From Lentisphaerota bacterium (lineage in GTDB: Bacteria > Verrucomicrobiota > Kiritimatiellia > RFP12 > UBA1067), in NCBI GenBank assembly GCA_022839525.1, contig JALHET010000180.1, positions 1 to 5,035 of the forward strand: 5,035 nt of DNA, read 5' to 3'. The notes below the pieces were generated by a model. That model searched no databases, was not told where the DNA came from, and saw only the letters and a list, made by a program, of their open reading frames with translations. Positions 1 through 5,035 of this stretch are shown one piece after another. The first letter of the stretch is position 1, and each line of letters opens with the position of its first letter. The position numbers and the translations under genes are program-made.

Positions 1-1121
1 TCGACACCTGCAAAGGTTTTAAGAATAGCCTCAAAAATGACCTGAGCGCCTTTGCACGGAACCGCCATGCCTATTTGTTTTCTAACATCCTCTTTACTCC
101 CAATAAACTCAAATGTGTCAGGAAAAGTTTGTAGTCGAGCGCGCTCTCTGTTTGTCAAAGCACGATTTTCCCGCCAATGATACATGTGCGTCCCGCCACC
201 GCCACTGCCGGTTACCGTATACGCTGGTCGATCAGGAACTAACCTTTTGTAAATTTGGCTAATTTTCGCGCCTTTAACATTTAATCTTAAATGCGGAGGC
301 AAAATAGCTGTAAATGCGTTTTCACCCGGCATAATATGTTTTAGACGTTCAACAACAGACGGGGATTGTTTTGTTATTTCATTGTTAGCCACATCACTGG
401 TAATTGGAGGATTTTCTAATGCTGTTCTTGCGGAAACATCTACATGTCTATACGACTCAGGAGATGGAATCGCAAATTGTAGGCCGATGTCTTTTCGGAT
501 TCCCACTATGATGATCCGCTGTCGTGCCTGAGGTACACCGTATTTATCAAAAGAATAATAGTGCGGATAAAGCGAGTAGCCCGCATCAAACAGTGATTTC
601 ATTATTTTAGAAAAAGCTTTGCCTTCATTAGCAGATTGTAACCCGCCAACATTTTCTGCCAAAAACCACAGCGGTTGGAAGAACTCTAAAGCCGTTACGC
701 AATAACGGTACAATGGCCCAAAGGTGCCACGCACACCCTTCTGTTCTCCTACTGCACTGAAATCATTGCATGGGAATCCAAACGCTAGGGCATCGACATC
801 AGAGATTGCTTTTAAACGATTTAAATCCAGTTTTCTAACATCTTCACACACAACACTTGATGAGTCGCCAGCACATATATTGTGCGCAAATGTTGCGCAC
901 GCTGATGGATCATAATCAGTTGCCCACGCATGACAAATAGAATACTCCGAGCCAAATTGAGACAGCACCTTTGCGCTCTTTGCACCATAAGCGAGGCCAC
1001 CCGGACCACAAAATAGTTCACCCAGACGAAAAACCACCTGATTTTTCGATTTCGATTTCTGGCTTGAAAAAAGTACGCTCTCCGTAACGTCCTTGAACGT
1101 AAAATTTGCCTTTTGAAACAT
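1..1121 (-). CDS. C5-cytosine DNA methyltransferase, 3'-truncated by the window edge
   Basis: Transfers a methyl group from S-adenosylmethionine to cytosine C5 in DNA, in the cytoplasm. From the ATG at 1121 the frame stays open for 373 codons to base 3 and leaves the window without a stop. Visible motifs, in order: motif I ELFCGPGG (residues 35-42, SAM binding); motif IV GFPCNDFS (115-122), with Cys118 the catalytic nucleophile; motif VI ENV (156-158); motif VIII QARQR (198-202); a target-recognition region at about 210-318 including TVTGSGGGGTHMYHW; motif IX RERARLQTFP (325-334); motif X QIGMAVP (349-355). Motif IV has PCN where PCQ is commoner, and motif X has Met352 where Asn is usual. Motif X lies near the C-terminus in this family, so only a short tail is probably missing. 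Target sequence cannot be read from the protein. The gene is AT-rich unlike its neighbours, suggesting transfer; a restriction partner may lie off the left edge. Family call is near certain. Confidence 0.96.
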   Translation of the reverse strand, partial: MFQKANFTFKDVTESVLFSSQKSKSKNQVVFRLGELFCGPGGLAYGAKSAKVLSQFGSEYSICHAWATDYDPSACATFAHNICAGDSSSVVCEDVRKLDLNRLKAISDVDALAFGFPCNDFSAVGEQKGVRGTFGPLYRYCVTALEFFQPLWFLAENVGGLQSANEGKAFSKIMKSLFDAGYSLYPHYYSFDKYGVPQARQRIIIVGIRKDIGLQFAIPSPESYRHVDVSARTALENPPITSDVANNEITKQSPSVVERLKHIMPGENAFTAILPPHLRLNVKGAKISQIYKRLVPDRPAYTVTGSGGGGTHMYHWRENRALTNRERARLQTFPDTFEFIGSKEDVRKQIGMAVPCKGAQVIFEAILKTFAGV

Positions 1122-1127
1122 ATCAGA

Positions 1128-1157
1128 ATTGTAGCAAAATGTCTGAAGTTCGCCCAA
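1128..1157 (-). promoter_or_regulatory. Extended -10 promoter for the methyltransferase, probably leaderless
   Basis: On the minus strand TACAAT (1133-1128) matches the -10 consensus at 5 of 6 bases and is directly preceded by TGC, giving an extended -10 element. A weak -35, TTGGGC (1157-1152, 3 of 6), lies 18 bases upstream. The expected start, seven bases past the -10, is position 1121, the A of the methyltransferase ATG. No Shine-Dalgarno sequence precedes that ATG, which fits a leaderless transcript. Predicted by eye only. Confidence 0.5.
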
Positions 1158-1225
1158 GGGCTATTTCTCGGTGGCTTTGACGCGCGTTGCCTCAAACACG
1201 CTTTAAACGCCGCTGCGCGATGATT

Positions 1226-1245
1226 CATGACGGTTTTCCTTTCCT
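1226..1245 (-). promoter_or_regulatory. Shine-Dalgarno and ATG of a possible severed gene or leader ORF
   Basis: On the minus strand AGGAAAGG (1245-1238) sits nine bases before an ATG at 1228-1226, a much better initiation site than that of the methyltransferase. The frame begins MNHRAAAFKACLRQRASKPP and then runs in the wrong frame through the start of the methyltransferase until about 821, where the protein has no recognisable content. It could be the surviving 5' end of a resident gene cut by arrival of the AT-rich cassette, a short leader ORF, or chance. Confidence 0.25.
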
Positions 1246-1249
1246 GTTC

Positions 1250-1276
1250 GCGGTTTTTGGTTGAACCGCCATTTTT
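1250..1276 (+). terminator. Terminator-like hairpin with T-tract
   Basis: GCGGTT (1250-1255) pairs perfectly with AACCGC (1264-1269) around an eight-base loop, and is followed by C, A and five T residues (1272-1276). This has the form of a short rho-independent terminator reading rightward. No rightward gene precedes it in the window, so it may stop antisense transcription out of the methyltransferase region, be left over from a lost gene, or be fortuitous. The six-pair stem is short. Confidence 0.35.
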
Positions 1277-1402
1277 GCAGACCCGGAAGGGGAAAACCAC
1301 CTGAACGGGAAAGAGTTTTAGATGTGCCCGGCCCTGAGGGGAAGAGGAAATCCGCTGGACGATCTGGCCCGGCGTGGTGTACCCTCTAAGGCATTCGCTG
1401 GG

Positions 1403-1449
1403 TTTAGCACGCTCACGGGACGATGATGAGCGCGTTTAACCGTGCTTAA
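1403..1449. promoter_or_regulatory. Nested inverted repeats, candidate operator for the rightward operon
   Basis: An outer pair, TTTAGCACG (1403-1411) and CGTGCTTAA (1441-1449), is inverted with 8 of 9 bases matching and centres 38 bases apart. An inner perfect pair, CGCTCA (1410-1415) and TGAGCG (1427-1432), surrounds an 11-base loop. The block ends 22 bases before the ceramidase-like start codon. This is a plausible site for the XylR-type regulator encoded at the right end of the window, but the link is inferred from position and symmetry; an mRNA hairpin is the alternative. Confidence 0.35.
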
Positions 1450-1460
1450 TGGTGAAGAAC

Positions 1461-1465
1461 AGGGA
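1461..1465 (+). promoter_or_regulatory. Ribosome-binding site fixing the ceramidase-like start
   Basis: AGGGA lies six bases upstream of the ATG at 1472. It favours that ATG over the in-frame GTG at 1442, which would add ten residues in front of an otherwise normal signal peptide. Confidence 0.65.
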
Positions 1466-1471
1466 TTGGGC

Positions 1472-2923
1472 ATGAAAAGACTCGTTAGCCTTTTGGCGGC
1501 AGTGACCGTTGGGGGCGTCACAGCCGGAGAATTCAAGGCGGGTTTTGCCCGTGTGGACATTACGCCTCCGCTCGGCTCGTTCATGCCCGGGTATTACAAG
1601 GATCGCCGCGCGAAAGAGGTGCTTGATCCACTCGAGATCAACGGCGTCGCGTTTTCGGACGGCAAAGAGACCGCGCTCGTCATGCAGTTCGATACCATGG
1701 CGCTTTCCGATTCGGTGGCGGACAAGATGCGCGATGCGGTGGTGAAGGCAACGGGCGTCAAGCGCGACGCGATTCTCTTGCACGCTTCCCACACCCACGA
1801 CAGCGGCTATCTCTCGATGAAGGCGGGGCACGGTTCATCCGCCGGTGACGACGGGGTGCCGGCGAACGCCACCAAGGTCGACATCCTCTACGTTGATATG
1901 GCGACGACGCGTGCGGCTGATGCCGCAGTCGCGGCGATCCGCGATCTGAAGCCGGCGAAGCTTTCGTGCGGGCGCTCAACAGCGAAGCGCATTTCGTTCG
2001 GCCGCCGTTATCTCATGAAGGACGGCAAGGTGCGCACCAATCCGGGTGTGAAGAATCCGGACATTGTGAAGCCTGTCGGTAATCCTCCGGACGAAGAGGT
2101 GCAGATCCTCCGTATCGACCGCGAAGGCGCAAAGGCGATTTGCGTCATCAACTTTCAGACTCATCCGGACGTCGTCGGTGGCGAGACGATTACCGCAGAC
2201 TGGCCGGGCCTTACCCGCACTGTCTTCGAGGCGGCGACGTTTGGCGGTTCGCACTGCATCGTCCTCAATGGCACGCAAGGCGACGTCAACCATGTGAACG
2301 TGATGCCGCTCCCTGGCGAAGAGAACGGGCTGCACAAGGACTTTGACGACGTCGACCGCGGTTACGACCACGCCAAGCACATGGCGAACGTTCTCGCCGC
2401 CGCGGCGCTTGGTGTCTGGATGAAGTGCGTGCCGCTCGAAGCGGGTGAAATCAAGTTCGCGGTCGAGAACGTGCGTGTTCCGTCGCAACGTCCGAAAACC
2501 AAGGCGGAACTCGACTGGGCGAATGACGTCTGGGCGAAACACGAAGCGGGCAAGGACGCGGAGCTCCCGTGGAAGGGCATGGAACTGACGACCGAAGTCG
2601 CACGCGCCGGCCGGATGCGCCGGCTTGCGGACGGTCCGGACTTCTTCGATCTGCCGCTTAACACGGTTACCATCGGAAAGTCCGTCGCGATTTGCGGATT
2701 CCCGGGTGAACCGTTCAACGACATCGGCCGGGCGGTCAAGAAATCCTCCCCGTTCACGTTGACGATTCTTGCCTGTCTCACCAACGGTAGCCGCGGTTAC
2801 TTCCCGTTTTCTGACAGTTTCAAGGAGGGGGGCTACGAATCGGCGGCTTCGCCGTTTGGACCTTCGGTCGCGGACGATCTCATCGCTGGCGAACTGAAAG
2901 TCCTCGATTCTCTTCACAAATAA
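1472..2923 (+). CDS. Exported neutral/alkaline ceramidase-fold metallohydrolase-like protein, catalytic Ser absent
   Basis: A 483-residue protein resembling the N-terminal catalytic domain of neutral/alkaline non-lysosomal ceramidases. The N-terminus is a signal peptide: MKR, a hydrophobic core, and a likely cut after VTA at 16-18. Family landmarks follow: AGFARVDITPP (23-33), SHTHDSG with His107 and His109 (106-112), THPD with His231 (230-233), NGTQGDVNHVN (266-276), FPGEPF with Glu413 (410-415) and NGSRGYFPF with Tyr443 (438-446). These fit the zinc ligands of the Pseudomonas enzyme (two His, Glu, Tyr). The position of its nucleophilic Ser, usually in a GD-x-S-P-N context, appears here as GDVNH, so Asn273 replaces Ser. 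The protein also lacks the C-terminal domain of full-length ceramidases, which exceed 600 residues. Ceramide cleavage is therefore doubtful, and the real substrate is unknown. It is first in a two-gene operon, four bases before a sugar-porter gene, suggesting its product or a related solute is imported. Fold is confident, activity is not. Confidence 0.85.
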   Translation: MKRLVSLLAAVTVGGVTAGEFKAGFARVDITPPLGSFMPGYYKDRRAKEVLDPLEINGVAFSDGKETALVMQFDTMALSDSVADKMRDAVVKATGVKRDAILLHASHTHDSGYLSMKAGHGSSAGDDGVPANATKVDILYVDMATTRAADAAVAAIRDLKPAKLSCGRSTAKRISFGRRYLMKDGKVRTNPGVKNPDIVKPVGNPPDEEVQILRIDREGAKAICVINFQTHPDVVGGETITADWPGLTRTVFEAATFGGSHCIVLNGTQGDVNHVNVMPLPGEENGLHKDFDDVDRGYDHAKHMANVLAAAALGVWMKCVPLEAGEIKFAVENVRVPSQRPKTKAELDWANDVWAKHEAGKDAELPWKGMELTTEVARAGRMRRLADGPDFFDLPLNTVTIGKSVAICGFPGEPFNDIGRAVKKSSPFTLTILACLTNGSRGYFPFSDSFKEGGYESAASPFGPSVADDLIAGELKVLDSLHK

Positions 2924-2927
2924 GACG

Positions 2928-4283
2928 ATGAAAAAAGCGAAACAATCGGTGGTGTACCTGCTGGTGATGGCGGGATGCGGCGGAATGCTGTTCGATTACG
3001 GCGGCACGATCATCAATCCCGCGATCCCCTACCTCGAATCGTTAAAACTCTTTTCGACGGCGGAACTCTCGCACCTGACGAGCGCGACCGTGCTGAGCGC
3101 CGCGTTCGCAGGACTCGTCGCCGGTATGCTTGCCGAAAAACTTGGGCGCAAGAAAGTGATGCTGATCGCCGCTGTGATCACGGTACTCGCATGCCTACCG
3201 ATCTGCCTCATCCCCGGCTACTGGCCGTTCTACTTCGGGCGTATCCTGCAGGGGGTTGGCGCAGGCTTGATCGGTGTCGTGGTGCCGATGTATCTCGCCG
3301 AGTCGCTCGATGCCGCCAACCGCGGCAAGGGTGCTGGTGTCTTCCAGTTCATGGACGTCATCGGCATTCTTTGCTGTTCGTTTGTAGGGGTCGGCGTCGT
3401 GAAGGCCATGGGTGGGCCGAGCGATCCGGCCGTGACCGTCGCGGCGAAGATGTCCGCATGGAAGATCATCTTCTGGACGAGTGCGGTGCCTGCGATTCTT
3501 TTCTTTCTCGGCGTGCTGGGGCTGGAAGAGTCGCCGGTGTGGTTGGCGAGGAAGGCTGGAAATCCAGAAAGATCGGAAAAACCGGAAAGATCGGGGCTTC
3601 AGACCGCTCACGCATCCGATTCCCTGTTTCAGCGCAAATATATATTGCCGTTCGTGTTGGCGGTGGTGATTCTCGCGTGCAATCAGGCAACGGGGTGCAA
3701 TGCGATCCAGTATTTCGCCCTGAAGATGTTCATGGATGCGGGGCTTGGCGACACGGTCGCGAATTACGCGAACGTGACGTTGTGGTTTGTGATGCTCGCG
3801 ATGACCGCAATCGCCTGCACGCTTGTCGACAAGAAGGGGCGCAAGTTCCTCCTAACGATCGGCACGATCGGCATGGTTATCGGGGATACGATTGCGGGCT
3901 TCGTCTTTCTGGCACTGAAGAACGGCTGGATCGAGAGGTCACTTCTCTCGGGTTGGCTCGCGGTTGCGGGGGTCGCGATATTCATTGCGGCGTTTTCGGT
4001 TGGGCCGGGCGTCGTCGTATGGCTTGCGCTTTCGGAACTCATGCCGAACCGCATCCGCGCGAACGGCATGGCGATCGGGCTTTTCATCAACATGATGGTG
4101 GCTTATCTCGTTTCCGACGTCTTCCTGCAACTGGTGGAGAAGTGGGGGTACGCGCCAGTGTTTTTCATGCTCGTCGGGTTCTCCCTTGTCTATTTCATCA
4201 CCGCCGCGTTTTTCCTGCCGGAAACGAAGGGCAAGACGTTGGAGGAGATCGAAGCGTATTTTGCGGGCGGGAAAGAGACGTGA
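2928..4283 (+). CDS. MFS transporter, sugar-porter type
   Basis: A 451-residue inner-membrane carrier with about twelve hydrophobic helices (roughly 8-28, 53-69, 76-95, 100-122, 138-158, 179-199, 237-257, 283-300, 308-329, 341-366, 379-400, 408-429). Sugar-porter signatures: EKLGRKK after helix 2 (70-76), GRILQGVGAG (104-113), PMYLAE (120-125), EESPVWL at the end of helix 6 (200-206), NQATGCNAIQYF in helix 7 (252-263), DKKGRK after helix 8 (301-306), GPGVVVW and SELMPNRIR in helix 10 and its loop (359-377), and PETKGKTLEEIE at the C-terminus (431-442). It probably moves a sugar or polyol, likely with protons. Helix 1 reads FDYGGTIINPAIPYL rather than the usual GYD-type motif, and helix 7 has NQ for QQ, so a well-known hexose specificity should not be assumed. 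The central loop holds a tandem repeat. The start lies four bases after the upstream stop with only weak Shine-Dalgarno character, implying translational coupling. Confidence 0.93.
   Translation: MKKAKQSVVYLLVMAGCGGMLFDYGGTIINPAIPYLESLKLFSTAELSHLTSATVLSAAFAGLVAGMLAEKLGRKKVMLIAAVITVLACLPICLIPGYWPFYFGRILQGVGAGLIGVVVPMYLAESLDAANRGKGAGVFQFMDVIGILCCSFVGVGVVKAMGGPSDPAVTVAAKMSAWKIIFWTSAVPAILFFLGVLGLEESPVWLARKAGNPERSEKPERSGLQTAHASDSLFQRKYILPFVLAVVILACNQATGCNAIQYFALKMFMDAGLGDTVANYANVTLWFVMLAMTAIACTLVDKKGRKFLLTIGTIGMVIGDTIAGFVFLALKNGWIERSLLSGWLAVAGVAIFIAAFSVGPGVVVWLALSELMPNRIRANGMAIGLFINMMVAYLVSDVFLQLVEKWGYAPVFFMLVGFSLVYFITAAFFLPETKGKTLEEIEAYFAGGKET
3561..3596 (+). repeat. In-frame 18-base tandem repeat in the transporter's central loop
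   Basis: Two adjacent 18-base units (3561-3578 and 3579-3596) agree at 14 of 18 bases and share the core GAAAGATCGG. They fall exactly in frame and encode NPERSE and KPERSG at residues 212-223, in the cytoplasmic loop between helices 6 and 7, where length variation is tolerated. Confidence 0.7.
4190..4283. other. Convergent 94-base coding overlap
   Basis: The last 94 bases of the transporter gene, encoding its PETKGKTLEEIE end, also encode on the opposite strand the final 30 residues of the regulator and its stop. With no spacer between the genes, I see no hairpin with T-tracts that would terminate either transcript here. The transporter side is conserved family sequence, so the regulator tail is probably read-through into antisense sequence. 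Confidence 0.75.
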
Positions 4284-5035
4284 AAACGGACGGAGGTGAA
4301 TTTTCCCTGATGGCGACGGTAGGCGAGCGGAGTCATTCCGAAGGCTTCTTTGATCCGCATCGAAAGATGTGAAGTCGAGGTGAAGCCGCAGGAGTCCGCG
4401 ATCTCGGCGACCGGGATGTCCGTTTCGGACAGCAGTTCGGCGGCGGCGGCAAGACGCATCCGGCGTATTTCCTCGCCGAGTGTGTGGCCTAGCGCGTGTT
4501 CAGCGCGGATCTGCAGCATGTGTCGCGAATATCCGACTCTGCGCGCGAGAGAGGCCGCGTCCAGTTTGCCGGCGAGGTTTGCGCGGGCGAATTGAAGCGC
4601 CCTGGCAACGAACGGATCGGAGAGCGCGTCCATGTCCGTTGAAAGCCGGGAGATGACACGGGTGCGCCTGATGCGGATGAGCCGTCCGCCTCTGGCCCGC
4701 CGGAGAATCAGTTCATTGAGCGCGCGTCCTGCGGCGTAGCCGAGCGAACGGTCCCCGGTCGGTATGGAGGAAATGGCGGGAGCGACGGTGGTGCAGATCA
4801 TTTCATCGTCGTCTACCCCGAGGATCGCAAGAGTTCGAGGGACGGCAATCCCCGCCTTCGCCGCGGCATCGAGCACCTGGCGGGCCTTGAAATCGTGGAT
4901 GGCGAACAGCGCGCACGGTTTTTCAAGCGACGCGAGGAACCCGGGCAGTTCATCGGAGTTCCCTTCGGATTCGGAGACACGGCAACCGGCTTCTTTCAAC
5001 CGCCCGACAAAACCGTCGCGGCGCCCCCGTCCCCA
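4190..5035 (-). CDS. XylR-type transcriptional regulator (LacI-like sensor plus AraC DNA-binding domain), 5'-truncated
   Basis: A partial regulator: the frame is open from the right edge at 5035 to a TAG at 4192-4190, giving 281 residues without the true start. Residues 5-135 are the end of a LacI/periplasmic-binding-like sensor (RRDGFVGRLKEAG at 5-17; AILGVDDDEMICTTVAPAIS at 70-89; GYAAGRALNELILRR at 99-113). Residues 139-241 are a complete AraC-type double helix-turn-helix, with LDAASLARRVGYSR (158-171), ETDIPVAEIADSCGFTS (204-220) and FGMTPLAYRR (232-241). E. coli XylR has this architecture in 392 residues, so about 110-130 residues lie outside the window. A TTG at 4999 is not the real start, because the sensor continues upstream of it. 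Being convergent with the ceramidase-like/transporter pair, it is a likely regulator of that pair, responding to a sugar-like ligand. The tail after YRR runs about 40 residues further than family members usually do, and overlaps the transporter gene. Confidence 0.93.
   Translation of the reverse strand, partial: WGRGRRDGFVGRLKEAGCRVSESEGNSDELPGFLASLEKPCALFAIHDFKARQVLDAAAKAGIAVPRTLAILGVDDDEMICTTVAPAISSIPTGDRSLGYAAGRALNELILRRARGGRLIRIRRTRVISRLSTDMDALSDPFVARALQFARANLAGKLDAASLARRVGYSRHMLQIRAEHALGHTLGEEIRRMRLAAAAELLSETDIPVAEIADSCGFTSTSHLSMRIKEAFGMTPLAYRRHQGKFTSVRFHVSFPPAKYASISSNVLPFVSGRKNAAVMK

Larger units (their letters stand above)
1122..1471. other. Divergent spacer between methyltransferase and ceramidase-like operon
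   Basis: This 350-base region separates two divergent genes, and I see no complete gene in it. It contains the methyltransferase promoter, the point where AT-rich sequence gives way to GC-rich sequence (about 1140-1165), a ribosome-binding site with an ATG at 1228 on the minus strand, a terminator-like hairpin (1250-1276), and nested inverted repeats at 1403-1449. The frames open through 1318-1440 encode nothing recognisable. No convincing -35/-10 pair was found for the rightward operon, though its promoter should lie in roughly 1280-1460. Confidence 0.7.

Noticed and set aside
821..1228. Long minus-strand reading frame overlapping the methyltransferase N-terminus
   Set aside because: It is out of frame with clear methyltransferase motifs, is rich in Arg and Cys, and resembles no domain; only its ribosome-binding site is kept as a possible remnant.
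1026..1304. Shared 12-base stretch AAAACCACCTGA near 1030 and 1293
   Set aside because: Too short and partly low complexity; not extended by further matching, so chance similarity is enough to explain it.
1442..1471. Earlier GTG start for the ceramidase-like protein
   Set aside because: It would put ten residues before a normal signal peptide, and AGGGA at 1461-1465 is placed for the ATG at 1472.
1318..1584. 88-codon minus-strand frame across the spacer and operon start
   Set aside because: Overlaps the signal peptide region of the real gene, has no ribosome-binding site noticed, and shows no family features.
1976..2917. 313-codon minus-strand frame opposite the ceramidase-like gene
   Set aside because: Arg-rich antisense shadow typical of GC-rich DNA; the plus strand carries the conserved motifs and a signal peptide.
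4284..4320. Bidirectional terminator between transporter and regulator
   Set aside because: No stable stem with flanking T-tracts was found, and the region is coding for the regulator tail.
2975..4372. 465-codon plus-strand frame overlapping the transporter
   Set aside because: Very rich in Arg, His and Cys with no membrane helices; it is the +1 shadow of the transporter.

Overview
The window holds four protein genes in three blocks, two of them cut by the window edges. Order: a leftward C5-cytosine DNA methyltransferase (3-1121, C-terminus off the left edge); a 350-base divergent spacer (1122-1471); a tight rightward pair encoding an exported neutral/alkaline ceramidase-fold protein (1472-2923) and a sugar-porter-type MFS transporter (2928-4283); and a leftward XylR-type regulator with a LacI-like sensor fused to an AraC DNA-binding domain (4190-5035, N-terminus off the right edge), whose end overlaps the transporter gene.

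Organism: clearly bacterial. The rightward genes and the regulator are GC-rich (38 of 60 bases G/C in 2341-2400). An exported ceramidase-fold protein, a sugar porter and a XylR-type regulator together recall PVC-group bacteria such as Kiritimatiellota, Lentisphaerota, Planctomycetota or Verrucomicrobiota. That assignment is an inference with modest confidence; there is no rRNA or marker gene here.

The methyltransferase is much AT-richer (22 of 60 bases G/C in 301-360), and composition changes abruptly at about 1140-1165, just upstream of its start. It therefore looks like the edge of an acquired cassette, perhaps a restriction-modification system continuing off the left edge. Its likely extended -10 promoter puts the transcription start on the A of its ATG, suggesting a leaderless mRNA. 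The spacer also carries a terminator-like hairpin, a strong ribosome-binding site before an ATG leading to no credible gene, and nested inverted repeats just upstream of the rightward operon.

Working model: the ceramidase-fold protein acts outside the cytoplasm on an unidentified substrate, the MFS protein moves a small polyol- or sugar-like solute, and the convergent XylR-type regulator senses such a ligand and controls the pair. Points worth a second look are the loss of the usual ceramidase nucleophile with the zinc ligands kept, the candidate operator, the 94-base convergent overlap, and the compositional junction. I found no CRISPR array, tRNA, rRNA, insertion sequence or clearly new multi-gene system.
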